Source: Trichoderma breve (Eukaryota > Ascomycota > Sordariomycetes > Hypocreales > Hypocreaceae). Taken from it: a stretch of DNA of 64,000 nucleotides. Position numbers and translations under genes: made by a program. This document shows, piece after piece, positions 1 to 10,445 of this stretch. Position 1 is the first letter of the stretch. Every line of letters begins with the position of its first letter. Location: the NCBI RefSeq assembly GCF_028502605.1, contig NC_079232.1:3782001-3846000 (forward strand), read 5' to 3'. The notes under the pieces are model-generated. The model was not told the origin of the DNA. It saw only the letters and a program-made list of their open reading frames with translations, and did not search any database.

Positions 1-552
1 CGTCCATCCATATCTCAAACAATCGATCGATGAGGGGGTTCGTCGCCGAGTCCTTGCCGATGCCATCGTGGTAGTCGTCAGAAATGGTGACAATCTCGTT
101 TAGTATCTCCATGGCCTCGGCGACAACGTTCTTGTCGAATCCCGTCTTGTCGAGAATGCCCTTGCAGGCGTCCAACCACACCAGTATTCGCTCGGGAGTC
201 CGCAGCACGGTAAATAGCCGGCGCAAGATGCTCAGCCAAGCGCCAGCCGCGGCAGTGTTGCCCCGGACATTCTTATCAAAGATGAGCAACAGCTCCTCCT
301 GCAGCCGATCAGACGCAGCCTCGTCATACTTCTCGCGCCTCCGCAGGTAGCCAGCGATTGTTTCGGTGAGATCGTCGGGAAGGGGCACGGTTGGCTCGAC
401 GATGAAGTCCTTGATGGCTTTGGACAGCTCCTTGAGGGATCTGCCAACGGTGGGGTCAGTTTCACTCAATCCGAGGGGCAGAACCAGTCACCCCGCACAA
501 ACCAGGACCCGTTGATGGACGATCAACGATCAACTTACATTGTAGAAGCCAT
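1..552 (-). CDS. Hamartin (TSC1) homologue, N-terminal part, runs off the left edge
   Basis: The start ATG is at 552. A 14-nt first coding exon (552-539) is followed by an intron (538-441) with donor GTAAGT and acceptor GGCAG, and exon 2 (440-1) stays open to the window edge. The spliced protein begins MASTISLKELSKAIKDF and continues with an alpha-helical, Leu-rich segment containing VPLPDDLTETI, SDRLQEELLLIFDKNV and TPERILVWL. This opening resembles fungal hamartin (Tsc1), which with tuberin forms a GTPase-activating complex that restrains Rheb and TORC1. About 150 residues are visible; the family is usually 800-1100, so most of the gene lies outside. Family assignment rests on remembered similarity of the N-terminus, so it is moderate; the exon structure and coding potential are more secure than the name. 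Confidence 0.5.
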
Positions 553-1799
553 CACGGCAGGATTTGCATCGGGCCACAGCTGAGGCCACCGTGGCCACCG
601 CGAGGATCGTAGATGCTTCCTGCAGGTCTCTCAAGAGCAGGTACAGAAGCAGCAGATGCGCTACAAGCTTCAAGATATCTCGAAATCAGGGACCTCGCGT
701 TTTTGGAGATGGTGTTGCGCGCTGGAGTTGGTGAGGTTTAGCCGGATGGAGAACAAGCTTTTGAGAGGGCGGAGAGCAGCAGCGGATTTGCAGAGGCCAA
801 GGCAGGAAACGGAGACGCGCTAGACCCGGATGCGGCCTTACGGTACTGTAGCTCCGCTATTGGCGTCACAGCAGAGCAGGCAAGCAGGGGACAGAAAAAG
901 CGAGATCAAGAAGATTTCGAACATCACGAGTTAAATCATACGCCTACTTTTGGGGTATCTGCTACTATAGCTATATTTCGCCAAAATTTACTACTATATC
1001 TACATTTCTCTAGTAGCTACCATTATATCTATATTTTCCTAGTAACTGCTATTATAATGATACTTTCTCTAGTGAATGCTATCGTAGATATATTGTGAAA
1101 CTTAGGTGCTGGCTGAATATTGGGCATTTCCCTACAAAGCACCACTTAATGAGCTAGTCGGGTGCTTATATTACTGAATATATGCACTTATTCACTTTGT
1201 AGTCTCGCTTTTTCTGTCCCCTGCTTGGCAGGTTCTCTTGCTACCCCGCAATCCATCACTGGATGCTGGACCCGTTGGACCCGTTGGCTACTTAGCGCAG
1301 CAAGCCCCGGGCAACGGATCATCAGTAGATGTTGCGAGCCAATCAGCCCACCAACGGGCTTGGTCCTACGTAAAACGAACGGGAACATCGCAGACAACTC
1401 GCCATGTACATGCCACACTGAATCAGGTCAGCATGGTACTCGTAATACCTTGATGAAGCCCTTAAGCTCGAGGGGCTCAAGGGAGGCGATCACGCGATAC
1501 ACTTCAATTGGTCGAGCAGCTTGCCCCTCCTCGCCTCCCCCTCTCTTGGAGCTACGGCCCTATTTCTTCTGCTCCTCGAACTTTGGTTTTTACTTCCTTC
1601 TTCCTTCTTTTTTCTCCTCATCCATCTCAATTATACCCTCAGAACATCTCAATTGAAAGCCTCAGAGACGTCCACCTCCCCTCCATTCCTCAATTCGCAT
1701 CATACGCTGTCGGCTTACACTTCCAAGCCGTCAATTCCACCTGAATCACTCACACTCTTCTTGTCCCCCTCCAACACATAACATCCCCCGCATTTCAAG
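553..1799. other. Intergenic, divergent promoters of the TSC1-like and PfpI-like genes
   Basis: No credible gene. The left part is the leader and promoter of the minus-strand hamartin-like gene. Around 920-1110 the DNA becomes very AT-rich and holds a degenerate tandem repeat (listed separately). 1540-1800 is C+T-rich, as expected of the leader just upstream of the PfpI-like start codon. The overlapping short ORFs at 1162-1781 occur in several frames of the same pyrimidine-rich DNA and look like chance. Confidence 0.6.
961..1090. repeat. Degenerate AT-rich tandem repeat, about 26-30 bp period
   Basis: Successive units start at about 961, 991, 1017, 1046 and 1076. Each begins with a variant of CTACTATA or CTGCTATTAT and the middle ones end with a T-rich stretch followed by CTAGTAR. 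Units are diverged and differ in length, so this is an old repeat rather than a recent expansion. Confidence 0.5.
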
Positions 1800-2814
1800 A
1801 TGGCTGCGAATAAGACTTCAGCTATTGCTGACCAGGAGCCCATCGACGTCCTTTTTGCTCTGCATCCCAAGTTTGACATGCTTGACTTTGCAGGGCCATT
1901 GGCTACTTTCTGCCAAGCCCAGCATGACTTTGGCGATGATTGTACGTACATGCTGCTGTGAGGCCGTCAAGGTTGGGCCCAAATGCTAACCAGCTTTCCC
2001 CGCATCTCAAACAGCCACCAAAGCATTTGAAGTGACTCTTGCCGGTAGTGAGCCTCAGGTTCTCTCCGCCCAGGGCCCCATTGTGCAGTCCCAGATCACC
2101 TTCCGAGAGGCTCATGATCGCCTCGATGAGTTTGACGTTCTCGTCATCCTCGGCGGAAACACCGATGAGATCATCCAGAAAGAGCTTGAGCCTCTTGGCC
2201 TCATCACTGCCTTTTCCGACCTTCAGAAGAAGGATCCGGCCAGAGAACGAACCCTCCTGTCCATCTGCACCGGTTCCCACCTGCTTGCCCGAGAGGGTAT
2301 CCTCTGCGGTCTCTCTGCCACCACCCACTCCGACTACTTTACCAAATTTGAGAATCTCTGCAGCGATGCTGCTACCCGACTCTTGACTGAGCGCACCGAC
2401 GTCATCGAGGATGCCCGATATGTCGTCAACAACCTTCGCTTTGAGCTTGGCGAAGATGAAAGCCCATACACACGCCGCGCATCCGACGCTGGACGACCTC
2501 ACGGCCGGTAAGTCGTTACATTAGTGTGATTCTACTTCTACGAGTGGACTTGTTTGCTAATTTTGCCTTTCTACAACAGCAAGGGAAGCATCTCCTTCAA
2601 GGAGTCCAACACACGTCGTGAGTCAATCGTCAGACGTGCGGCGATGCGCCTCGGTGGTCTCCGTGTGATCACCGCGGGGGGTCAGAGCGCTGGCATAGAT
2701 GCATCTTTGTATCTTGTCAGCGCCCTGGTGGATGATAAGTGTGCGGAAGAGGTGGCCAGGCTCCTGCAGTGGACCTGGAACAAGGGAGTCGTCGTCGACG
2801 GCCTCGACGTGTAA
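1800..2814 (+). CDS. DJ-1/PfpI (class I glutamine amidotransferase-like) family protein
   Basis: Three exons: 1800-1941, 2015-2507 and 2580-2814, about 289 residues. Both introns have GT-AG ends (GTACGT and GTAAGT donors) and keep the frame. The N-terminus reads IDVLFALHPKFDMLDFAGPL, the first beta strand and turn of the fold. The nucleophile elbow is LLSICTGSHLLA, with the Cys in the usual strand-to-helix turn, and THSDYF lies where a catalytic His is often found. A late ITAGGQSAGIDASL segment is typical of the DJ-1/PfpI proteins of the AraC-linked or isonitrile-hydratase-like branch. The substrate cannot be deduced; family members include glyoxalase/chaperone-like and isonitrile hydratase-like enzymes. 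No signal peptide, so cytosolic location is likely. Start chosen at the first ATG, after an A-rich context (TCAAGATGG). Confidence 0.85.
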
Positions 2815-4335
2815 ACGGTAGCATTACAGGCGCCATATAATCGCCAGCGGAAGCTTGGCTGTGTAGTAAATCTTGCGGGTCGATGTTATAGCATCCGCCG
2901 TGTTCATTGAAGAACTAGCTGTAGTATTAGGAAACGAATGGAATGAATCTGGAACTCTTCATGTTTGATTTACTTTTACTTTTGTAGCTTTCTCCCTCTG
3001 CATCGCTGTCATCACCACCACCTTTATATCACCTCGTTTGTCTCTATTTCATGAGCTGCCCCAGCACTCACGAGAGAAGCAAAGCAGAGCAAACACTCAA
3101 ACGTCAAACAAAGCGGGGACAAGCTTTTGCCCCTACTCCGGAGTAATACTTTGAGAAACCCCACTTTGGCTCACCTCGAGCCGGGTCTCGATGAATTTTA
3201 GCCAGCGATGCACCGGTATTGATTGAGTTGAAGCGGGGAACCTTGCTAGGCCTGCATTTTGGTTGAAGCGGATCGGATCCTAGTAGGAATCCATGCTCTG
3301 CTTGGCTCTCTTTTCCCCCTACTAAGGTACTTTGGCCATGTACAGTACGAGATGCACGAGTATACTTTTCGCAGTGGTTTTTGTCGTTTTCTTGCTTCAC
3401 GTCATTGGGATCCGCCCAAGAGCCAAACTCAATTGCCAGGCAAGCAAACATCTAACCTGGACCTCACGGGACCAGTAATATGATGCTGCAGTTTCTGATG
3501 AAGCCAGTGGTACTGCAAGAAAGGTAGAAGCAGCAGCAAGTACTAATTGAATTCATCGTAAATGACATGTAGTCTATACCTTGGGTACCAGGTAGATAAT
3601 AGACGCAGTACAAGTGCCTGTGTCGAGGCCCAAAAGCCAAACTAAACAAATGCGGACATGGCAGTGTCGCTCGCAGCAAGTGGTCACGAGGAGATGCAGC
3701 GTCCAACCAGCCAGAGCTTCAAGCTACTGCAAAGACAGAAACTGAAGCTGCCTGCAGGAAATGGACTACCGAGGTGCTACAGTACGTTGTGCAGCCATGC
3801 GCCGTAATACAAAACCTTGACGTCTTGTGTAGACTCGAAGCACAAAAGTGAAAAGATACAAAATACAAAGTACAAATGGAAGTGAAATAGAAGTGATATG
3901 GATACGCGCTAGGCGTTTATGTAATCACGATTTGGCCCGTCCGCTTGGCCCAAAAAATGCAGCTGAACTGGAGCCCTGCAGGGGCAGCGCATCGAGCTTC
4001 ACAAGCATTTGACCGTCCAACGCTTTTCGCGACGCGCCTGGCAGCTTTTCTCCCTCAACCGACGGCGAGAAAAAAACAGCTTTTTCAACTCGCATCTGCC
4101 TTCACAACTGCGTTTTCCCTCGTCGCATAAGACTTTTATTTCTATCCACATATTCTATTTGGCCCTAGTCAGCTTTGTCATCGCGCATTACCGCATCCAA
4201 CAGCTCCGCCGCTTGCCGCAATCGCCCCCTTTCGCACAAGCAACTGAAAGAAAGCAACCAAGAAACGGCCGCCCTCCTACTCCCCTTCGAGCCGCCGACA
4301 GTAGGTGCCGCGGTGCATCTACTAAATACATCACC
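2815..4335. other. Intergenic, includes Acinus-gene promoter
   Basis: No supportable gene. A 12-bp perfect palindrome TACTCCGGAGTA lies at 3134-3145. Short ORFs at 3104-3706 overlap on both strands and lack any recognisable domain. The reading frame of the next gene stays open upstream to 4009, but that part is C/T-rich and unlike its body, so I treat it as leader. Confidence 0.55.
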
Positions 4336-6147
4336 ATGGTCGACTGGTCGGGACTCAAAGTCGTCGACCTCAAAGCAGAGCTCAAGAGTCGCGGTCTGCC
4401 CTATGCTGGCCTCAAGGCAGAGCTAGTTGCGCGACTGGAGGCTGCCGACAAAGAAGCTGCGCAGGAGGGAGGCGAGAACCCACCAGAAGAGCCCAATGAA
4501 CCGGCAGCTGTCGAAGAAGACAATGTCGAAGCCGCACAGCCCTCTCCCGCGAAGGAACCTACTCCAGCGCTCGAGCAAACGGCCGATGACGGCCAAGAAG
4601 CCAAGCCTGCGCAGCCAACCGAGGATCGCATTGCTTCTCCAGCTCCAGCTCCAGCTCCAGCTGAGCCTGAGCCTAAGCCTGAGCCAGCTGAGCCAATTGC
4701 TGAGAACCCCCCTGAAGCCCCAGAAGGCGATGCTGGCCAGGGTCGTGAGGCAGCGGTTGACAGTCACCCGCCAGCTGGCAAAGAAGAGCCCCTTGAACGA
4801 ACTGCTACTCCCGCGTCCAAAGAACCCACACAAGAATCCACACAAGAGCCCTCACAGGTTCCCACCGCAGAGGCTTCTATCGAACCGACGCCGGAAGCTC
4901 AGAAGCGCAAGCGACGTTCTCACAGCCCGCTTCCCACCGAAGAAGACATTGCACTAAAACGTGCACGCGTCGATAGCACCACACACGAAGATAATGCCCC
5001 CATCGCAGACAAACCGAATGAGGCGGATATTGACATGACGAGTGCTTCGCACGAAGAACAGCCCTCTGCCATGGAAGACGTTCAGCCCGTCGAGACGGAG
5101 AGAAGCGTGGAGCCGGCACAGCACTTCCCTACTACCGCAATATACATTAGCAATCTGATGCGCCCATTGCGCCCCGATGATCTGCAGAACCATCTCGTCA
5201 GCCTTGCAGCCACGAATGATTCTGACGCCGCAAAGGACCCCATTGCAAGATTTTACCTAGATCAGATCCGTACTCATGCCTTTGTCGCCTTTGACTCGGT
5301 GGCCACCGCCCAACGAGTTCGCAAAGCACTGCACGACACCGTCTGGCCGAATGAGAGCAACCGCAAGGCGCTGTCGGTAGACTTTATTCCCTCCGAAAAA
5401 GTCGACGAATGGATCGAGACGGAAGAGGCTGGCGGTAGACGGTCGTCGATTCGTTGGCAGGTGGTATATACGGATGGGCCTGATGTCCAAGCCTCTTTGG
5501 TGGAATCTACATTTGCGTCGAGAGCGGGACAACCAGAACAGCCTGCTGCTGCTAGACCGCCGCTGCCCCAGTTTGGGCCTGGAAGTTCCAATGCTATGCC
5601 CATTGGTCCTCGGGCGCAACGTGGCCGCGACCAGTATCGTGAGGATGAGGGAGAGGGGGATCGCTCTCGAGGAAGGGATGTTGAGGGTGATCGCAGCCGA
5701 CAGTGGGATTCTGAGACGATGCGCCCGCCACCCACCGGGCCACGAGGCAGGCGAGCAGGTCCGCGATCTACTGCCAGCTCTCTGGACCATGTTGTTGAAA
5801 GGACCAAAGCCCGTCCTCACATTCCATATCAGGCGGTAGCCGAAAGTGTTGCCCGCCGCCGTCTGGACAACATATCAGTCTACAGCAATGAGGACCCGAG
5901 TCCTGGTTTCAACTCCAACCGCTACTCCTTTGAAGGCGGCGACAACTTCGTGGATCGCGGCAGGGAGATTTTCGAAGGCATTCGACCTCCCCATCGTGAA
6001 GCTGAACGCCGTGGAGGACGTGGAAGCGGCCCTCGGCAACGAAGAGGAACGCCGCCTTTCCGGTCCCGAGGCGACCGATATGTCCCCAGCGGTCCAGGCC
6101 CCAGCCGACGCGCTGGTGGTGGGTATCCTACGAGTAGCTGGGACTAA
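4336..6147 (+). CDS. Acinus-like SAP/RRM protein of the ASAP/EJC-associated complex
   Basis: Single exon, 603 residues from ATG 4336 (context ATCACCATGG). Residues 1-36 form a SAP domain: WSGLKVVDLKAELKSRGLP followed by GLKAELVARLEA. A long Pro/Glu/Ala-rich disordered region follows, including a run of Pro-Ala and Pro-Glu pairs at about 100-120, then a basic KRKRR stretch. Around 262-360 is an RRM-like fold (PTTAIYISNLMRPL, HAFVAFDSVATAQRVRKAL, ALSVDFIPSEKVDEWI). Around 480-510, LDHVVERTKARPHIPYQ matches the order of the RSB motif with which Acinus binds RNPS1 and SAP18. The tail is Arg/Gly-rich. Acinus scaffolds ASAP, linked to splicing and the exon-junction complex in the nucleus. The frame is open further upstream to 4009, but the SAP domain at residue 1 supports the later start. 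Confidence 0.75.
   Translation: MVDWSGLKVVDLKAELKSRGLPYAGLKAELVARLEAADKEAAQEGGENPPEEPNEPAAVEEDNVEAAQPSPAKEPTPALEQTADDGQEAKPAQPTEDRIASPAPAPAPAEPEPKPEPAEPIAENPPEAPEGDAGQGREAAVDSHPPAGKEEPLERTATPASKEPTQESTQEPSQVPTAEASIEPTPEAQKRKRRSHSPLPTEEDIALKRARVDSTTHEDNAPIADKPNEADIDMTSASHEEQPSAMEDVQPVETERSVEPAQHFPTTAIYISNLMRPLRPDDLQNHLVSLAATNDSDAAKDPIARFYLDQIRTHAFVAFDSVATAQRVRKALHDTVWPNESNRKALSVDFIPSEKVDEWIETEEAGGRRSSIRWQVVYTDGPDVQASLVESTFASRAGQPEQPAAARPPLPQFGPGSSNAMPIGPRAQRGRDQYREDEGEGDRSRGRDVEGDRSRQWDSETMRPPPTGPRGRRAGPRSTASSLDHVVERTKARPHIPYQAVAESVARRRLDNISVYSNEDPSPGFNSNRYSFEGGDNFVDRGREIFEGIRPPHREAERRGGRGSGPRQRRGTPPFRSRGDRYVPSGPGPSRRAGGGYPTSSWD
4635..4690 (+). repeat. In-frame hexanucleotide repeat in the Acinus-like gene
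   Basis: Four copies of CCAGCT are followed by a run of related GAGCCT/AAGCCT units. They encode alternating Pro-Ala then Pro-Glu/Lys. The unit is a multiple of three, so length changes would preserve frame; likely a polymorphic spacer in a disordered region. Confidence 0.7.
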
Positions 6148-6824
6148 AACGATCCGGCCATGGGAAATCGTGCTGTGTGACGTGTGATAATGGAATTTTA
6201 TCAAATCTTGATGGCGTTTAAGGGGAAGGGGATAATATAAAGGGTTATAATAATAGGGTGGCAACACGGAGGGTTTCTTACGAGGGAAGATGGATGGATA
6301 TGATGTTTTTGCGATATTTGGCCCTTGAGGCTTTTGCATTGGATCCCGGTTGAGGATCTATATGCGTGTATGAATTAATGTAGGATACCTATGTATAAAC
6401 ATGTATGAGTCTTGTTTATGTTGAGATGATCCGATTGTGCTTTGAGAGAAGTGTTACACATTGTTTTTCTACATATGTTGACATTTAGTATGTCCATGGT
6501 TGTCTACATTTCTCGGTGACATTTGTTTACTTTGTTTGATCTTGTGTTAAGAGGACTTAGACTTGTGTCGATTACAATTCTACAGCAAGTCAAGCACTTT
6601 TGAGATCTCGCTTACTTGATCTACTACTGGAGGGATCCTTAAGAAACAATCACAAGCGATGTTTGTTTGTAAGTGATATAAAGTATTGTAATTCTTTTTA
6701 GTTAAAAGTAACTAGACTTAAAGCAAAAACCATCAAGCAATCTGAAGTTCCCTATTACTTTAAAACGCCCGAAACGCACACCCCTCGAGATCCAAATCGA
6801 CCACTCCTAAAGCCCAGCACTGCT
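6148..6824. other. Convergent intergenic region
   Basis: Lies between the stop codons of the Acinus-like gene (+) and the CPA1-like gene (-). AT-rich, T-rich on the plus strand, with no ORF of interest. It should contain the two facing 3' UTRs. Confidence 0.6.
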
Positions 6825-8283
6825 CTAAGCAAGGCCGACAAGAGGAACAGGCTCGACACCGACACGCTCCTTGCTCAGGACATCCAGGATGTACTGGCTA
6901 GGTCGGTTGTCCTTGTAGACTTGCTGGGCGCTCTTGGCAGCGCGGACGTTCTCGAGGTACTTCTCAAACAGGTACGAGCTGTCCATGGGGCCGCCCTTGG
7001 CCTCGGGGTGGAACTGGGTCGAGAAGATGGGGCGGGTGCGATGCATCATTCCCTCGTTGCTGCCGTCGTTGAGGTTGACAAAGTACTCCTTGAAGTCGTT
7101 GGGCAGGGTGCTGGAGTCGACGGCGTATCCGTGGTTCTGGCTGGTGATGTGGCACTGGCCGGTGCTCAAGTCGAGGGCGGGGATGTTGTGGGCTCGGTTG
7201 CCGTACTTCATTTTGATGGTCTTGGCGCCGACGGCCATGGCCAGGAGCTGGTGGCCGAGACAGATGCCCATGATGGGGACGTTGGAGGTCTCCATCAGGC
7301 GGGCAAGGTTGTAGACGGTCTCCTGGCAGTGGATTGGGTCACCGGGGCCGTTGGAGATGAAGACGCCGTCAAAGTGCTGAGCGACCTTGTGGATCGGGTA
7401 GTTGTAGGGGAAGACGGTGAGCGAGGCGCCTCGGCTGACCAAGCTGCGGAGGATGTTCTCCTTGACACCGCAGTCGATGAGGGCGATGTGGAGGTCGGCA
7501 CCGGGGGACTCAACCACGAAGGGAGCCTTGGTGCTGACACGCTTGACCAGGTTGATCTGGCCAGGGTCGACGAAGCTCTCGTCCTCATCAGCATCGTACT
7601 CGTCACCAATGGAGATCCTAGCGAGGGAAGAACCCTGCTCTCGGAGGTGGGTGACAATGGCTCGAGTGTCGACGCCGGAGATGGCGGGGACGCCCTCACG
7701 GGCACACCACTCGCTCAGACTCTCGACAGCAGTCCAGTGGCTGTAGTTGAGGGCGACATCGGAGACGACAACACCGGCACACTGGATGTGGGGAGACTCA
7801 AAGTACTTGAGGAGGTTGTACTCGTCGCGCTCGTTGGAGGGAACGCCATAGTTGCCAATCAGGGGCTGGGTGAAGACGAGAATCTGGCCACGGTACGAAG
7901 GGTCCGTCATGGACTCGGGGTAGCCAACCAGAGACGTGGTAAAGACGGCTTCGCCAGAGATGTTAGCATTGGCGCCGAAGGCTTTGCCGCGGAAGAGGGG
8001 GCCATCCTGTTGAGACAATCATGTTAGTACATGGTTTATATGGACGATGTATATGTTGTGAAAGAACATATATGGCGCATCTTACTCGAATGGTGAATGT
8101 AGCGGGCACAGACCCAGCAGGCTGAGTTGCCAATGGCTGCGCGAAAGGCATGTTCCTGCCCTTGCTGCCATTGGCAAGCGTCTGGCTGGACGAGAATCGG
8201 GTCTGGAAAGCCACTCGGCGAGAGGCGCTCGTGGCAGAGCCAGCCGCTCGTTGGGCGAAATTAGCTGCCAGCTTGGAGAACAT
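6825..8283 (-). CDS. CPA1: Carbamoyl-phosphate synthase, arginine-specific small subunit
   Basis: Two exons, 8283-8086 and 8006-6825, joined at a phase-0 intron; 459 residues, matching fungal arginine-specific small subunits. The first about 45 residues are rich in Arg, Ser and Ala with no acidic residue ([15 protein letters not shown] start), as in a mitochondrial presequence. The N-terminal domain shows [10 protein letters not shown] and [19 protein letters not shown]. The class I glutaminase domain carries the nucleophile in [10 protein letters not shown] (Cys near residue 312) and the His-Glu pair in FHPEAKGGP. It hydrolyses glutamine and passes ammonia to the large subunit for carbamoyl phosphate in arginine synthesis. 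Translation should be controlled by the attenuator uORF at 8668-8358, which ends 74 nt upstream. Note that the family also includes the pyrimidine-specific domain, but that is normally part of a fused protein. Confidence 0.96.
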
Positions 8284-8357
8284 GGCAGCGGCGAGTTCGG
8301 ATTAGGTTCGGTATTTGGTTTTCTTTGGTAAATGACAGGTGGTGGGAGGCAGATATT

Positions 8358-8668
8358 TTAAGCTGACAAGGCCCTCCACAGGTGGTCTATGAGAAGCTTG
8401 TTAGTTTACATCATGAGGGGTGAGTCACGGTAGCACCAACCAGAGAGATAGTCCTGTTGAACACACAATATTAGCATTTTGAAAGCAATTGATGCAGAAT
8501 TTAATGATTTAAGCAAACGAGGGCTCTTCCAAAGCTGCCCAATGTGGGGGAGAATGGAGTTGTACGTTAAAGTGCACGTGGGGAGCCGTGGGTGTACATG
8601 ACAGCACAAAAAGAGATCAAAAAAGAGTCACATACCTGAGAAGTGAATTCCGACGGGCGCCCGTTCAT
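8358..8668 (-). CDS. Arginine attenuator peptide (AAP) uORF, 24 codons, split by two introns
   Basis: Too short for ordinary gene finding, but recognisable. Exon A 8668-8636 encodes MNGRPSEFTSQ; exon B 8453-8441 encodes DYLS plus one base; exon C 8386-8358 completes an Asp and continues HLWRALSA and TAA. Introns are 8635-8454 (GTATGT...CAG) and 8440-8387 (GTTGGT...TAG). The 24-residue product aligns end to end with the peptide of the Neurospora arg-2 leader, which I recall differing only at position 7 and at the penultimate residue. In that system, the nascent peptide stalls the ribosome at the uORF stop when arginine is high, lowering CPA1 translation and destabilising the mRNA. The critical Asp at position 12 is present. 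Donor B (GTTGGT) is the weakest splice site in the model. Confidence 0.92.
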
Positions 8669-9524
8669 AAGGGCGGATTGAGAAACGGCAAGTCGAAGAT
8701 ATATAAACGAGGCACAAGGCACTCTAGATAGTAGATTGGATTGAGATGATGCGTTGTTTTGCACAAGGTGCGAATTGGACTGTTGACTCTTCTGACAGAT
8801 GAAGAAAAGAAGAAAGAAAAAGAAGAAGAGAAAAAAGAGGAGAGGGAAGAAAAGGGTGCATCGGAGGGGTCAGATAATAGTTTAGTGCCATCGACTTTTT
8901 TTTTTCAGCGCAATGATGAATTTGGAGCAAGAGATTAATTGCTGGCCAATGGTTGGCTGGACTGGCCGGGTTTGGCGTGTTAGTGCCACCTTGACAAGTG
9001 CGGCTTGACCTGTTTGGGCGAGCTCTGGGGCGCCGATATCGTTGTGGCTCGTGTGCCCTATTATGACTATGACAATGCAGTCATTGAATTGGGGGTAAGC
9101 GGGATTTGCGGTAGAGGAAGAGAAGAGACGAGATTGGAGATGCAGAAGGGCGTGGGATTTTGTGGCATTATCTGGGTTATAGGGCGTGAGTTACATGGTT
9201 GTGTACATGCATACGCGAACAACTGCTGTGAAGCCATTGGATCTGAGTTGCGGCATGACATACTAGAGACGGATAGATTGATGATGGCGGGGCAGATCGG
9301 AACAACACAGAGGCATTGATTCAGTATGCAGTCAATTGCAGTGCATTTCGATGCAGAATAGACTAGACCTGGCTTGAGTTACTTGAGTTTTCCAAGCTAG
9401 GAGACGTCAGATTGATATATCATTTCCTGTGTAATAATAGTCTACCATAGGCGTAAATGCAACGTCGAGTTCATAACCAGCCGTGTAGGTATACCGAATC
9501 TACAATGTACGCATTTCCCCCCTT
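8669..9524. other. CPA1 promoter region and ETF-beta 3' flank
   Basis: A purine-rich tract at 8801-8860 (pyrimidine-rich on the CPA1 strand) fits the CT-rich element often found next to fungal transcription starts. The ORF at 9005-9319 has no recognisable features. Nothing else supportable. Confidence 0.5.
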
Positions 9525-10445
9525 TTACAGAGCGCCCAACTCCTTCAGCTTGCCAATCAGCCCATCGACATCCTCAACCTTGCCGCCACCCTGTCTCTGC
9601 GGTGGCTCTGTCCATGATACATCAATTAGCCTCATGTTAAGTTTGGGAAAGAAGACAGCCATGTAGATTGCATCTCAACGTACCTGTAACCTTCAACACC
9701 TTCAGCCTCTTGTCATTCGTCAATCCATAGTCCTCGAGCGTCTTCTTATCCAGTTTCTTCTTCTTCGCCTTCATAATATTAGGCAACGTAGCGTACCGCG
9801 GCGTATTCAGCCGCAAATCCGTCGTAATCACCATCGGCAACTTCGCCCTCACCGTCTCCACGCCACCATCAATCTCCTTCGTCACCGTCACGGAATCATT
9901 CTCTCCAAACTCAATCTTGCTCGCCTGCGTCGCCTGCGGCCAGTTGAGCAAGCCCGCCAGCATCTGCCCAGTCTGCCCCGCGTCGTCGTCGATGCTCTGC
10001 TTGCCCAGGATCACCAGGTTGCTCTTCTGCTCCTCCACCGACTTCTTCAGCAGCTTGGCCACCGTCAGCGGCTCCAGCTCCTCGCCGTCCTTGATCTCCA
10101 CGTGGATACCCCGGTCCGCGCCCATGGCCATGGCCGTCCGCAGGATCTCCTGCGCCTTGGGCGGGCCCGCCGAGAAGGCGCAGATGTCCTCGACGCCGCC
10201 GGGCGCGCGCTTCTTTTCGCGGATTCGCACAGACTCCTCGACCGAGAGGTCGTCGAACGGGTTCATCGAGTGCTTGACGCCGGCCGTCTCCACGCCCGTC
10301 TGGGCCTTATTGACTCGCGGCTTGACCTGTTTCACCATTTCGGTCAATTGACCTGCTCCTCACAACGAACAGTAGGAATAAGGGCTCCTCTTACAGCATA
10401 GTCAATGACTCGCTTCACAGGGACGAGAATCCGCAGAGCAGACAT
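9525..10445 (-). CDS. Electron transfer flavoprotein beta subunit
   Basis: Three exons: 10445-10395, 10326-9684 and 9607-9525, giving 258 residues, the usual length. Splicing restores the hallmark N-terminus: SALRILVPVKRVIDYA joined to VKPRVNKAQTGVE. Other family signatures are KHSMNPFDDLSVEESVRIRE, FSAGPPKAQEILRTAMAMGAD, the nucleotide-binding loop GKQSIDDDAGQTGQ, and a basic segment KAKKKKLDKKT. With the alpha subunit it accepts electrons from mitochondrial acyl-CoA and other dehydrogenases and passes them to ETF-ubiquinone oxidoreductase. No long presequence is visible, as is usual for beta subunits. The last exon encodes only the Gly-rich tail ending KELGAL. The gene runs in the same direction as CPA1 but the 0.85 kb gap argues for separate promoters. 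Confidence 0.95.

Noticed and set aside
1162..1781. Overlapping ORFs of 71-164 codons
   Set aside because: All frames of the same pyrimidine-rich DNA are open; no homology or splice signals.
4009..4335. In-frame upstream extension of the Acinus-like ORF by 109 codons
   Set aside because: Its composition differs from the gene, and the SAP domain starts right at ATG 4336 in a good context; more likely leader.
5257..5820. Two minus-strand ORFs (187 and 177 codons) antisense to the Acinus-like gene
   Set aside because: They are shadows of a coding exon with RRM and RSB motifs on the plus strand.
6921..8027. 368-codon plus-strand ORF antisense to CPA1
   Set aside because: It is the mirror of a GC-rich, highly conserved coding exon; its Val/Gly/Asp-rich composition is typical of antisense frames, and the minus-strand protein is certain.
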